Shown in pieces: positions 26,554 through 35,761 of a stretch of 64,000 nt of DNA. Made by a program: the position numbers and the translations under genes. Positions within the stretch are counted from its first letter, which is position 1; each line of letters begins with the position of its first letter. Below the pieces are notes generated by a model. That model ran no database searches. It worked only from the letters and a program-made list of their open reading frames with translations, and had not been told where the DNA came from. Origin of the DNA: Lacrimispora xylanolytica (GTDB taxonomy: Bacteria > Bacillota > Clostridia > Lachnospirales > Lachnospiraceae); NCBI RefSeq assembly GCF_026723765.1, contig NZ_CP113524.1:4281001-4345000 (forward strand). The letters run 5' to 3'.

Positions 26554-27473
26554 CAAAAGCCCTTCTGAATTACTCCGTATTTTCTTGCAAATCCAATGGG
26601 ATAGTAAGACATCTTCGCACGGCGTAAGCCTTCCATGCCGACATCATCTTCCCGGTTGACCAGTTTCACTTCCTCAGAAAAGCCGTGGATCAAGAACTGC
26701 TGGTTGATAAACTGATAAAGTCCCTTGACTTCAGGGTCTGCCTTTTCAATATGAATCACAGCCATCTTTTCCAAAGGATTGTAGGTACCAATGGTAAATG
26801 CCTTTAAGCTTCCATCAACATAAACTCCAGCCATTCTTACATTTAACATGGAACAGTTTTTTAAGATATCGTGGATGCCCATGACCTCATAATCCAGCTG
26901 ACGGACGAATTCGGCTGCCTCCACCTTATTCTCCCACCACTCATCAAGGAAAGAAAGAACCGCTTCCCGGTCTGAGCAGATGAGAGAACGATATTCGTAA
27001 CGTCCTTCATACTGCTTTAAAAATGAATTTAAATGATTTTTCTTCTTATGAAGCTTCTTTCCAGCCAGAGTTCTTAAGGCTTCTGCATCATAGAGATAAT
27101 CCTTTAAATCTTCCTCTTCTTTTACAAGGAACTTATCTGGATCCAGTTTTAAATAATTAATTGCTTCTTCATCCGCCAGAAAAATCTTAAGAGGCTTTTT
27201 CAATACCTCATTAAAATATTCCACCAGCTGATTAAAATAATAGGAAAGATCTTCTTCTCTGCAGATGGGCATTGCCGTAAATGGCTCCCCATCTTTTTCC
27301 ATTAAAAATAAAACTGCTTTTTCATCACTGACAGTATACTTTACCTGATAATAATCTCTCCAGATAAAACTATCCAAATAGACGCTGTCACATGTTTTAT
27401 TGGGCCGTAAGGCGTAGAATGGAGCAATTTTACTCATGTCCTCTGCCTGAAGCGGCTTAAATTGTAAGTTCAT
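26553..27473 (-). CDS. DUF2156 (phosphatidylglycerol lysyltransferase C-terminal-like) protein
   Basis: 306 residues. The DUF2156 pattern is seen: FKPLQAEDMSKIAPFYAL near the start, an SFIWRDYY segment, KKLHKKKNHLNSFLKQY near 150, and YDVG-like LVNREDDVGMEGLRRAKMSYYP at the end, here in part. This is the GNAT-like half of MprF/LPG synthases. Without the membrane half it is probably a soluble aminoacyl- or acyltransferase (inference). It overlaps the downstream GNAT gene by 1-4 bases and is coupled to it. Confidence 0.82.
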   Translation of the reverse strand: MNLQFKPLQAEDMSKIAPFYALRPNKTCDSVYLDSFIWRDYYQVKYTVSDEKAVLFLMEKDGEPFTAMPICREEDLSYYFNQLVEYFNEVLKKPLKIFLADEEAINYLKLDPDKFLVKEEEDLKDYLYDAEALRTLAGKKLHKKKNHLNSFLKQYEGRYEYRSLICSDREAVLSFLDEWWENKVEAAEFVRQLDYEVMGIHDILKNCSMLNVRMAGVYVDGSLKAFTIGTYNPLEKMAVIHIEKADPEVKGLYQFINQQFLIHGFSEEVKLVNREDDVGMEGLRRAKMSYYPIGFARKYGVIQKGF

Positions 27474-27498
27474 ATTAATTCCCTTCTAAAATATATAT

Positions 27499-27903
27499 CT
27501 AGCTTTTCTTTATAAAATCAGTACTGCACTTGGGACAGTGAACGCTCACCTTCCCTTTTCCTCTTGGTATTCTGATCTTTTGTCCACAGCTTGGGCATTT
27601 ATAAATATGGTATTGCCTCATCTGCTGAAACTTAAAACGCCACTTCTTAAAAAATTCCGTTACCCGGAAAGAAATACGTTCGAACTTCTGGTTCTCCTCA
27701 AAGCGTTTTCCAATATTCCTGGAAAACATGCGGAAATAAGACAGCACCATAAGAAAAAGCGCTGCGATATCAACCCAGTAGCTGCGAATAAAAATACCGG
27801 CAACAATAAGGGCAAATGTAAAACCGATCAGAAACCGGCTAAGCTTATCAGCCCCATATCTGCCGATCATAAATCTTGAAAAACGTTCCCGAAACTGACT
27901 CAT
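27499..27903 (-). CDS. Membrane protein with C-terminal zinc ribbon
   Basis: 134 residues. Two hydrophobic helices (about 25-60) are followed by a basic amphipathic stretch and a zinc ribbon (YKCPSCGQKIRIPRGKG, then CPKCS). Proteins of this shape are common and uncharacterised in Lachnospiraceae. It lies 26 bases upstream of the DUF2156 gene, same strand, so it likely starts this three-gene transcript. Confidence 0.75.
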   Translation of the reverse strand: MSQFRERFSRFMIGRYGADKLSRFLIGFTFALIVAGIFIRSYWVDIAALFLMVLSYFRMFSRNIGKRFEENQKFERISFRVTEFFKKWRFKFQQMRQYHIYKCPSCGQKIRIPRGKGKVSVHCPKCSTDFIKKS

Positions 27904-28003
27904 CCTATGTTCCTCGCCCCTTTTTCATTTTGACTTAACTATAATAACCTATGATAGGAAAGTCAATGTTACTCCGGCAGATTTCATAATCTTTTCAGAA
28001 ATT

Positions 28004-28954
28004 TCAGAATTTGCCTCTGGAACTGTCACGGTACTGTTTTGGTGTAATTCCATATCTTTGTTTAAACAAACGATGAAAATAACTGCTGTTTTCATAGCCA
28101 ATTTCCACGATAATCTCCTCCACCGGCTTTGTGGTGGAAGAAAGATAACCGGCTGCACGGTTAAGCCTGATGAGCTGAAGGCACTCCGTAAAGGTCATCT
28201 TATAATAACGCTTAAAGAGACGGCTGACATAATAAGACGGCTGCATGGAAAGGGAAGAAAACTCTTCCAGAGTGGCACATGAGTAATTTGTTTCTAAATA
28301 TTTGTATGCAGTCAGAACGATCTGCTCCTCATACTGCAGCATGTCGTGGGATTCCACTTTATCTGCATCATGAAGAAGCTCCATGATCAGTATGCCCATG
28401 GTCGCCTGATTGATTTCCTGTCTGCCCTCTTTTTCTTCTGCATGAGACCAGATCATATTTTCCAGTAAATTTTTGGCCGGAAGCATTTCTCGCAGATGAA
28501 AATGCAGATAATCTGCCACAGGCTCTCTTCCCCTGGCCTGGGTGCCGATGAAACGATGCAGCACATCTCCACATTCTCCCATAAACGCAGGATGGCTGAA
28601 AAATTCCGGCATTAAAAAGAAGTGGATGGCCAGATCCTCTTCTGCTGCTGGTTCCACGGCATGACTGGTTCCTTCTCTTAACAGCAGTAAGTCGTTGGCT
28701 TCCAGTAAAAGCCTTCGTGTGCCGTTTATGATGTGAACCGTCTTACCGCTGTACATATAGATTAATTCTACAAAATTGTGACTGTGATCCGGTAAAGCAA
28801 CGTGACATGGCTGACAGCACATATCCATCAGCTTACCCGGCCTGATTACTATATTCTTATCCACCACGTTATCTTCTAAATTATTATGATAATGTTCCAT
28901 AATTGAAGTTGCATGCGATGAATTCCTTAGACGTTTCAGAAGTTCCTTCTTCAT
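28004..28954 (-). CDS. AraC family transcriptional regulator
   Basis: 316 residues from the ATG at 28954, with GGAGGGG before it. The N-terminal cupin domain includes PCHVALPDHSHNFVELIYMYSG (ligand-binding, given in part). The C-terminal 100 residues hold the two AraC helix-turn-helix motifs, ending YFHRLFKQRYGITPKQYR. It probably senses a sugar or related ligand. No obvious neighbouring operon shows its target. Confidence 0.88.
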   Translation of the reverse strand: MKKELLKRLRNSSHATSIMEHYHNNLEDNVVDKNIVIRPGKLMDMCCQPCHVALPDHSHNFVELIYMYSGKTVHIINGTRRLLLEANDLLLLREGTSHAVEPAAEEDLAIHFFLMPEFFSHPAFMGECGDVLHRFIGTQARGREPVADYLHFHLREMLPAKNLLENMIWSHAEEKEGRQEINQATMGILIMELLHDADKVESHDMLQYEEQIVLTAYKYLETNYSCATLEEFSSLSMQPSYYVSRLFKRYYKMTFTECLQLIRLNRAAGYLSSTTKPVEEIIVEIGYENSSYFHRLFKQRYGITPKQYRDSSRGKF

Positions 28955-29141
28955 TTTCCCCTCCAAACAACAGATTCACATGCCCTTCCCCCACGCCATT
29001 ATAACACCAATCTTCATAGATTTGCAAGAAAAGACGGTTTTTATACAAATTTAGACATATTATAATGTCACATTTTGTCATATAATCATGGCAAAACAAC
29101 AGGTATATGTAACCAGTATTATTTTTATGAGGTGAAGCGAT

Positions 29142-29384
29142 ATGAAAAAGTACCCTATCCGAATTAACAACATTGATGAAATTACCACCTTTGTCAGAAC
29201 AGTGACCAAGTACGATTATGACGTGGATTTATGCAAAGGAAGCATCTTAGTTGATGCGAAGTCCATTCTTGGTATCATGACAATCTGTCCGAATCCGGAT
29301 CTAGAGTTGATCATTTACAGCAATGAGCATGAAGATATTCTGGAATCCCTGTCAGATTTTCTATTGGAAGAAAAAATTGCATAA
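29142..29384 (+). CDS. HPr-like phosphocarrier family protein lacking the active histidine
   Basis: 80 residues, the length of HPr. Residues 24-50 fit HPr well (DVDLCKGSILVDAKSILGIM, in part), including the regulatory serine equivalent (Ser41 in DAKSILG). The usual LHARPA active-site loop near residue 15 is replaced by IDEITTF, with no His. It cannot carry phosphate in the PTS way, so a regulatory or other function is likely (as with Crh, which also lacks that His). GAGGTGA precedes the ATG. Confidence 0.8.
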   Translation: MKKYPIRINNIDEITTFVRTVTKYDYDVDLCKGSILVDAKSILGIMTICPNPDLELIIYSNEHEDILESLSDFLLEEKIA

Positions 29385-29400
29385 CGTACATAATCAAGCA

Positions 29401-29440
29401 AAAGATGCCTGGCAGGAACTCCCTGCCAGGCATCTTTTTG
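29401..29440. terminator. Bidirectional terminator
   Basis: AAAGATGCCTGGCAGG and CCTGCCAGGCATCTTT form a perfect stem between the HPr-like gene and the convergent chemoreceptor gene, with T runs on both strands. Confidence 0.92.
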
Positions 29441-31462
29441 TTAATTTACCTTAAATTCATTGACCAGTTCCTTTAACCTGCTGGCATGTCCATAAAGGTC
29501 TTCGCTGGCTGCGGCTCCTTCCTCTGCATTGGCAGAGTTTGTTTGAACCACACCGGAGATCTGGTCCACGCCGATGGTAACCTGGCGGATGGCTTCAGAC
29601 TGCTCTACCGACGCCTGGGATATCCTGCCAATCATATCAGTAACCTGACGGGTGGTATCCACTGCACTGGTAACCGACTTTGCCGCCTGATCGGCAAGCG
29701 TGGTGCCTTTTAAAACCGCTCGGATGGCACCGTCAATCAAATCAGCCGTGTCCTTGGCTGCGGAAGCACTTCTGGAGGCTAGATTTCTTACCTCGTCTGC
29801 CACAACGGCAAAGCCCTTTCCTGCCTCTCCTGCCCTGGCAGCCTCTACGGCTGCATTCAGTGCCAGAATATTGGTCTGGAATGCAATTCCTTCAATGTCC
29901 TTAATAATCCTGCTGATCTCGTTGGAGCTTTCCGTGATATCAGACATGGCATGAACCAGCTCTTCCATATGCTGATTGCTGATCTCAAGCTCTCCTGCTG
30001 CCTCCATGGCCTGTTCATTGGCTCCGGCAGAATCCCTGGCATTTTCCTCAATCTTCATAGAAATCTCATTGATGGTAGAGGCCAGCTCTTCTACAGAGGC
30101 GGCCTGCTGGGAGGCACCGTCTGCCAGTGATTTTGAGCTTTCTGAAATATTTTGAGAGCCATAGGCCACCTGATCTGAAGTTACGGTAATCTGTTCCATG
30201 GTTCTTGTCAGGGTGCTTCTGATCTTTAACATGGAGTTTTTAATCTTTTCAAAATCCCCCTTGTAATCATATTGAAGCTGAAATACAAGATTTCGCTCTG
30301 CAATCTGATTCAGGACAGAGGATATTTCATTAATATAGTTTACATAATTTTTAAGCTGACCAGAGGTATTGGAAAGGGATTCCGCCACCAGACCGATTTC
30401 ATCGTTGCTTTTAACATTTACTTCCACATCAAGATTGCCATTTGCAATCTTCTCTGCCGCCGCTGACAGCTTGCCAAGGGGTCTTGAGATGCCTTTTGCC
30501 ACAAGGAAGATGAGAGAAACTAAAACAAGGGCAGATAAAACAAAAACACTGCCCACGGCTGTGATTAATTCATTTTTCTGGGAAAGAAGCTCTGACCTTG
30601 GAATGTTTGAAAGCACGATCCAGCCTGTATTGCCTGCATTTTTAATAGAACCGGAATAGGACACCTGATCCATGGTATAGTTAAAGTTACCGATTTCTTT
30701 CTTTGCAAAGGCGTCCTTAATATTTTGGGAGATATCAATTTCTGAAATGTTTTTCTGAATCAAATCTTTATTTGGGTGATAAACAATGAGCCCGCTTTCT
30801 GTGGTAAGTATGACAGACCCTTTCGTTCCAACCTTATAGGAGGCCATAATATCATTTAGGTGAGCAAGCTGAATGTCAAGTCCCATCACTCCTAATGCTT
30901 CTTTTGAGCCCTGTTTAAATACACCGCTGACTGCTGATATGATGGTAAGCCCCGTACTGGCATCTATGTAAGGCTCTGTAAGAACCGGCTGGTCCATCTT
31001 CGTAGCCTTAAACCAGGGTCTTGATGTAATATCCCAACCGTCTGCTGATGTAAAATCGTCGGACTGGGTGACCTGGCTTAAATCTACATCTGCGATCCAG
31101 GCAGCCAGAATATTCTCCTTATCTGCGGCCTGAATCTTATCAAGGGTGGCTCTCATCTGAGGATAGCCCTCACTATCCGGCATTCTCACATTTCCAGTGG
31201 CCTTTAATAAGTATTCCTCAGCCTGCTGGCTGGCGGAGGCGCTTTTCATCTCAGCCATGTAATAGCTTAAAAAGGATTCCACCTGATTGGCAGCTGCCAA
31301 GGATGCCGCGTCCAGTGTCTGAAAAGATTGGTCTTCCATGCTCTTTCCCACCCGGTCAGCGATTATGATGCCGGACAGAACAAAAATAAGTATGACGGGA
31401 ACCGAAATTCCAAGAAGCATTTTGGTAAAAATGTGTGTTTTGAGTCTCTTTTTCATAGGCAT
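29441..31462 (-). CDS. Methyl-accepting chemotaxis protein with dCache sensor
   Basis: 673 residues. Order: membrane helix (13-33), a large extracytoplasmic dCache-type domain (about 40-285, with SRPWFKATK and [15 protein letters not shown] near 150-170), a second helix, HAMP, then the MCP signalling domain. The hairpin tip [23 protein letters not shown] is present in part and conserved. It should sense small molecules, often amino or organic acids, and signal through CheA/CheW encoded elsewhere. GAGGTGG precedes the ATG. Confidence 0.92.
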   Translation of the reverse strand: MPMKKRLKTHIFTKMLLGISVPVILIFVLSGIIIADRVGKSMEDQSFQTLDAASLAAANQVESFLSYYMAEMKSASASQQAEEYLLKATGNVRMPDSEGYPQMRATLDKIQAADKENILAAWIADVDLSQVTQSDDFTSADGWDITSRPWFKATKMDQPVLTEPYIDASTGLTIISAVSGVFKQGSKEALGVMGLDIQLAHLNDIMASYKVGTKGSVILTTESGLIVYHPNKDLIQKNISEIDISQNIKDAFAKKEIGNFNYTMDQVSYSGSIKNAGNTGWIVLSNIPRSELLSQKNELITAVGSVFVLSALVLVSLIFLVAKGISRPLGKLSAAAEKIANGNLDVEVNVKSNDEIGLVAESLSNTSGQLKNYVNYINEISSVLNQIAERNLVFQLQYDYKGDFEKIKNSMLKIRSTLTRTMEQITVTSDQVAYGSQNISESSKSLADGASQQAASVEELASTINEISMKIEENARDSAGANEQAMEAAGELEISNQHMEELVHAMSDITESSNEISRIIKDIEGIAFQTNILALNAAVEAARAGEAGKGFAVVADEVRNLASRSASAAKDTADLIDGAIRAVLKGTTLADQAAKSVTSAVDTTRQVTDMIGRISQASVEQSEAIRQVTIGVDQISGVVQTNSANAEEGAAASEDLYGHASRLKELVNEFKVN

Positions 31463-31522
31463 TTACCACCTCTCCCAGTTTTTATAAATATAGCATGAGG
31501 CGCAAAAGACCGCAAGACAAAG

Positions 31523-31568
31523 AAATTGCCTAATATTTTCCGTTTTATTTGGAAATATTAAGCAATTT
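31523..31568 (-). terminator. Hairpin between amidohydrolase and chemoreceptor genes
   Basis: AAATTGC...TAATATTT pairs with AAATATTA...GCAATTT around a 9-base loop, followed by a T-rich stretch on the minus strand. It lies just past the amidohydrolase gene. Confidence 0.55.
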
Positions 31569-31593
31569 ACCGTTAATAATCTTAAGTTGTCAT

Positions 31594-32502
31594 TTAAAAG
31601 AATACCTTATTGGCAGTATCATAAAACACCATCTGTTTTTCCTGCTCCGTCAGCACATCACTTTCCATGAGAAAGTTTACATAATTCTTATAAGTATCCT
31701 TCTTAAGCACAGAAGGGATATCTGTTCCAAACATCATACGATCAGCACCAACAATCTCTTTTCCAATCTGAACCGACCTTCTGGCGTTCTCATAAGGATA
31801 AGCATCCGGGCCGCAGATATGAGGAAGGGCCGCAAGGTCAAACCAAACATTGGGAAGCTTTAAGAGCTCAAGACCCCATTTTAACTTGTCCACGTCCTTT
31901 GTGGAGACTGCAAGAAGGTGGCAGACCACAAACTTCATGTTAGGATGGTTTAAAATGGCTCTCCGAAGGGCCTCCACCTGCCAGCTTTCACTTCCGCATT
32001 TTCCAATATCAATGACGAATACCAGTCCCTTGTCATCTGCATAGGAATAGGCCTCCTCCATGAGCTCCCCGTCAAGAGGCAGGGTGTGATGATTGCTCAT
32101 AAGGCCGGAGCCTGTGCTCACCTCAAACTTCACGATTCCAAACCCAAGTTCTTCAAACAAATGCTTACAGATTTTGTCCTTATTCCGGGAATACGGATCA
32201 TAGGAGGCAGCGCCTGCAAAACGGTCAGGATACCGTTTTACCGCTTCATGGGTGTATATATTCTGAAAACCGTAGTAATTCCCCTGTAAAAGAACGGCCT
32301 TTTCCACCTCATTCTCATCCATGATGGCAAGAATCTGTTCCGGGGTTACCTGCTCTCCGCCAAACATAGGTGGAATCATCTGGGGAACGATCTCACCGCT
32401 TGCATAGATGGCATCGCCATTGCCTATGGAACGAAGCTCTCCCCCGGATCCTGTCCCGGCGATGTATTGTACCAGATGAACGTGACTGTCGATTATTTTC
32501 AT
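31594..32502 (-). CDS. Amidohydrolase family protein (TIM-barrel metal hydrolase)
   Basis: 302 residues. It shows DSHVH near the start (first metal histidines), FVVCHLLA in the centre (metal His) and MFGTDIPS near the end (catalytic Asp). This is the Amidohydro_2 branch, which includes ACMSD-type decarboxylases and 4-sulfomuconolactone or related hydrolases. The substrate is unknown. AAGGGGACAGG precedes the ATG. Confidence 0.82.
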   Translation of the reverse strand: MKIIDSHVHLVQYIAGTGSGGELRSIGNGDAIYASGEIVPQMIPPMFGGEQVTPEQILAIMDENEVEKAVLLQGNYYGFQNIYTHEAVKRYPDRFAGAASYDPYSRNKDKICKHLFEELGFGIVKFEVSTGSGLMSNHHTLPLDGELMEEAYSYADDKGLVFVIDIGKCGSESWQVEALRRAILNHPNMKFVVCHLLAVSTKDVDKLKWGLELLKLPNVWFDLAALPHICGPDAYPYENARRSVQIGKEIVGADRMMFGTDIPSVLKKDTYKNYVNFLMESDVLTEQEKQMVFYDTANKVFF

Positions 32503-32578
32503 TCCTGTCCCCTTTTCTTTTTTATTTCATATTATCATACAGGAACAGGAAAAATGCAACTCTTTCCGGCAGGAACCG

Positions 32579-32611
32579 GAGAACCGGGAGCCTTTCTTCT
32601 CCCGGTTTCTC
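32579..32611. terminator. GC-rich hairpin downstream of dapA
   Basis: AACCGGGAG pairs with CTCCCGGTT around TTTC-rich bases, with GAG/CTC outside. No T run follows on either strand, so it may be only a weak stop or an mRNA 3' stabiliser. Confidence 0.4.
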
Positions 32612-32629
32612 CAGCCACACCAGATGACC

Positions 32630-33535
32630 TTAAATTTCTCTTAACTGAACAAAATAAGATTCCATAATCTCTCTTAACTTCTTTTTCTTCTCCGGCTCAA
32701 GCTTTGTAAGAGGAAGTCTGAAATTCTCCCCGCAAAGTCCCAGCATGGCTGCTGCCGTCTTGACCGGAATGGGGTTTACATCCATAAACATGGCATTCAT
32801 GATTTTTAAGAGCTCCAGCTGCATATCCTTGCTTTTTTCTATCTCACCGTCTAAGAAATGCTGGCATAGCATGTGCACCTCAAAGGGCATGATATTTGCC
32901 AGTACTGAGATGACTCCCTTTCCCCCAAGAGCCATAATCGGAAGGGTGAGATCGTCATTTCCAGAGTAGATATCCAGTCTGCCGCCGCAAAGGGCGGCTA
33001 CCTTGGCAACATGGGAGATGCTTAAATTAGCTTCCTTGGTCGCCTTAATATTGGGGTGTTCCGATAGCTTTAAATAGGTCTCAGGTTCCACATTGACCCC
33101 AGTTCTCGTAGGAACATTGTAAATAATAATGGGTATATCCACACTGTCTGCGATTGTGTTATAATGCTCCACAAGCCCTTGCTGAGACGCCTTGTTGTAG
33201 TACGGCGTCACAACTAACAGCCCATTTGCCCCAAGGGCCTGGGCCTTTCTTGACATTCGCACCGCATGGGAGGTACAGTTGCTTCCGGTTCCCATAATAA
33301 TCGGAACTCTATGATTTACATAATGAACCGTAAATTCCAGCAGCTCCAGTTTTTCCTTTTCCTCAAGCGTTGAGGATTCCCCTGTGGTTCCATTGACGAT
33401 GATGGCATCGGTGCCATGCTCCAGCTGAAACTTCAATAATTTTTCTGTTGCCTTTAAATCCAGGTTTCCGTGCTCATCCATTGGAGTAACAATAGCTGCT
33501 CCAGAGCCTTTAAACATTGCATTTTTCATAGACAT
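32630..33535 (-). CDS. dapA: 4-hydroxy-tetrahydrodipicolinate synthase
   Basis: 301 residues, class I aldolase fold. NGTTGES (44-50) binds pyruvate, the YNVPTRTG loop follows, and the Schiff-base Lys lies in IKATKEA (near 163). The enzyme condenses pyruvate with aspartate semialdehyde, first step of lysine and DPA synthesis. It is divergent from dpaA-dpaB, whose substrate is the DapA product; the shared location suits joint control in the mother cell. Possibly a sporulation-dedicated second dapA (inferred). Confidence 0.95.
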   Translation of the reverse strand: MSMKNAMFKGSGAAIVTPMDEHGNLDLKATEKLLKFQLEHGTDAIIVNGTTGESSTLEEKEKLELLEFTVHYVNHRVPIIMGTGSNCTSHAVRMSRKAQALGANGLLVVTPYYNKASQQGLVEHYNTIADSVDIPIIIYNVPTRTGVNVEPETYLKLSEHPNIKATKEANLSISHVAKVAALCGGRLDIYSGNDDLTLPIMALGGKGVISVLANIMPFEVHMLCQHFLDGEIEKSKDMQLELLKIMNAMFMDVNPIPVKTAAAMLGLCGENFRLPLTKLEPEKKKKLREIMESYFVQLREI

Positions 33536-33648
33536 CCATTCCCAAAATTAGAGGTTCATACTAGAAAAGTATGACAAACACCCCCTATTGGTACCATACA
33601 CAAAACAAAAATTCTATCATATAAACCATTATAAGGAGTGATGACCGT

Positions 33649-34497
33649 ATGCATAAATTTCTTCTTTTAGGCGGCGATCTAAGACAGCTTTATTTAAGCC
33701 GCATTCTTACCAAAAACGGCTTTCCGGTAACAGTTCATTATGAGGATGGAGATTTATCCATTTCCATTGAGGAGGCCATAAAAAGCAGTCAGATCATACT
33801 CTGTCCGATTCCATTTACCAGGGATAAATTAAATCTGTTTTCTATTAATAAAATGGAGGACTTAGGCATTGGAAACATTCTAAGCCTGCTTACCCCGGAC
33901 CATATCCTGTTTGGGGGCGCTATCCCGGATTATGTGAAAGCTTACGCAAAGGAAAACAACATCCAATGCTTTGATTACATGGACATAGAAGAGATTACTG
34001 TGAAAAATACCATTGCAACTGCGGAAGGTGCCATTGCAGAGGCCTTACGGGAAAGTCCCGGCTGTCTTCACAAAAGCCGCTGTCTGGTCACAGGCTTTGG
34101 CAGGTGTGCCAGAACCCTGGCATTAAAGCTAAAGGGGCTTGATGCAGCCGTTACCGTAACCGACCGAAAGGATGCCCAGCTTACCCTTGCATCCTCCATG
34201 GGCTTTGATACCGCAGCCCTTTCTGATTTGTCCCAGACCATAGGGGACTATTCATTCATTTTCAATACCATACCGGCTCTTGTTTTGAATGAGGAGTTAA
34301 TCCGTCTTATGAATCCGGAGGTCACCATCATTGATATCGCCTCCGCCCCTGGCGGCGTAGATTTTGAGTTTTGTAAAAAGCAGAGCATCCGGGCAAAGCT
34401 TTGTCCCGGTCTTCCTGGAATCTATGCACCGGAAACCTCCGGTGAAATCTTATTTGAAGCTATTGTGAAATGTCTTGCTAAAAGGAGTGGCACATGA
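33649..34497 (+). CDS. dpaA: Dipicolinate synthase subunit A
   Basis: 282 residues. It has a Rossmann-type dehydrogenase layout: the N-terminal GGDLRQLYLSRIL segment, VTGFGRCARTLALKLKG as the dinucleotide loop (near 145), and APGGVDF, LCPGLPG and Y-A-P-E-T at the end, characteristic of SpoVFA/DpaA. With DpaB it oxidises dihydrodipicolinate to DPA in the mother cell for spore core loading. AAGGAGTGATG lies before the ATG. Confidence 0.95.
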   Translation: MHKFLLLGGDLRQLYLSRILTKNGFPVTVHYEDGDLSISIEEAIKSSQIILCPIPFTRDKLNLFSINKMEDLGIGNILSLLTPDHILFGGAIPDYVKAYAKENNIQCFDYMDIEEITVKNTIATAEGAIAEALRESPGCLHKSRCLVTGFGRCARTLALKLKGLDAAVTVTDRKDAQLTLASSMGFDTAALSDLSQTIGDYSFIFNTIPALVLNEELIRLMNPEVTIIDIASAPGGVDFEFCKKQSIRAKLCPGLPGIYAPETSGEILFEAIVKCLAKRSGT

Positions 34498-35072
34498 AAC
34501 TGAAAGGATTAAAAGTGGGCCTGGCCGTTACCGGCTCTTTTTGTACGTTTGATAAAATAGAAACTTCCGTCAAGGTTCTTACGGAATTGGGTGCAGATGT
34601 TTACCCCATTTTTTCTACCAATGTACAATTCACCGAGTCAAGATTCGGTGATACCGGAGAATACATGGATAAGATAGCCGCCATGACCGGCCACGATCCA
34701 ATTCTTCGGGTAGAGGACGCGGAGCCCATTGGCCCTAAATCCTACCTGGATATCCTGCTCATCGCCCCCTGTACCGGCAACACACTTGCCAAACTGGCAA
34801 ACGGAATCACAGATTCCCCGGTCCTTATGGCAGCCAAAGCTCATTTAAGAAATTCAAAGCCCCTGGTCATCTCCATCTCCACCAACGATGCCATGGGAAT
34901 TAATTTTAAAAATGTAGGTGAATTATTTAACGTAAAAAACATCTATTTCGTACCCTTTGGCCAGGATGATCCGGTCAAAAAACCGACCTCTCTGATCGCT
35001 CATACAGAGCTGATCCCAGAGACCCTGGAGCTTGCCTTAGAAGGAAAGCAGATCCAGCCGGTTCTTAAATAA
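34494..35072 (+). CDS. dpaB: Dipicolinate synthase subunit B
   Basis: 192 residues, flavoprotein/Dfp-type fold. GLAVTGSFCTFDKI starts it, APCTGNTLAKLANGITD (about 90-106) is the flavin phosphate loop, and AMGINFKN follows. It is the SpoVFB partner of DpaA. It overlaps dpaA by four bases (ATGA), so the two subunits are made together. A perfect terminator follows. Confidence 0.95.
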   Translation: MKLKGLKVGLAVTGSFCTFDKIETSVKVLTELGADVYPIFSTNVQFTESRFGDTGEYMDKIAAMTGHDPILRVEDAEPIGPKSYLDILLIAPCTGNTLAKLANGITDSPVLMAAKAHLRNSKPLVISISTNDAMGINFKNVGELFNVKNIYFVPFGQDDPVKKPTSLIAHTELIPETLELALEGKQIQPVLK

Positions 35073-35079
35073 ACAAAGA

Positions 35080-35117
35080 GTAAGGCTGCTGCAAAAACGC
35101 CTTTGCAGCAGCCTTAC
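35080..35117. terminator. Bidirectional terminator after dpaB
   Basis: GTAAGGCTGCTGCAAA pairs perfectly with TTTGCAGCAGCCTTAC. The right end covers the stop codon of the convergent GNAT gene. Confidence 0.88.
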
Positions 35118-35668
35118 TCCCTTTCTGAAACCATTTTGGAATCTGACCCTCCATAAATCCGGTTCATATAGCCAGTGGTTCCCTTTTCATGCTCCTTATT
35201 AAAGCTCATAAGATAATGAGACCTGGATTTATCATATATCTGGAATCCCGCAGCTGTAAGCTGGTTCTTAAGAGTGCTGGACTGATAAACCGTCGCATAC
35301 ACTGGTTTGTTTGTCTCCTTTCCACGGGAAATCAGATGGTTGATTAAAAATTCCTCCACCCCTTTCCCGTTGGCAGAAGGCAGTAACAGTATGGAGACCT
35401 CGCTGATTCCATCCTGCTGCTCTTTATAAGAAAAGAAACCGACCGTATCCCCATAGTGCAGGATTTTACAAAAACAGGTGACCTCCAGCAGTCTAAAAAA
35501 GCTGTCCCGGCTGATAACCGTCTGAATCCGGTTATCCCAACCGCCATAATACTGGTCTACATATCGTTTGCAACAATCCTTTTTCACTCTGATATAAGAA
35601 TTCAAATCCTCTGATTCCGCATTCTGTATTAAAAAACCCTGGCTCAATAAGCCATCCGGTAATACCAT
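35114..35668 (-). CDS. GNAT-like acetyltransferase
   Basis: 184 residues from the ATG at 35668, preceded by AGGAGGG; a longer start 11 codons upstream is possible. ISEVSILLLPSANGKGVEEFLINH corresponds, in part, to GNAT beta-4 and the CoA loop, but the R-x-x-G-x-G core is only loosely kept (SANGKGVEE). The C-terminal part fits a GNAT (TAAGFQIYDKSRSHYLMSF). It follows the fructose operon on the same strand; no functional link is evident. Confidence 0.62.
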   Translation of the reverse strand: MVLPDGLLSQGFLIQNAESEDLNSYIRVKKDCCKRYVDQYYGGWDNRIQTVISRDSFFRLLEVTCFCKILHYGDTVGFFSYKEQQDGISEVSILLLPSANGKGVEEFLINHLISRGKETNKPVYATVYQSSTLKNQLTAAGFQIYDKSRSHYLMSFNKEHEKGTTGYMNRIYGGSDSKMVSERE

Positions 35669-35761
35669 ACACCCTCCTGACTGCGATTGCCGCAAAACCA
35701 TTATGTACTACCATTATATTCCTGTACTGAATGGTTAAAACCAGAAGTATGTATTTATCGT

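Noticed and set aside
33536..33648. Lysine riboswitch or T-box before dapA
   Set aside because: The gap is only 113 bases and has neither the L-box core nor a T-box sequence.
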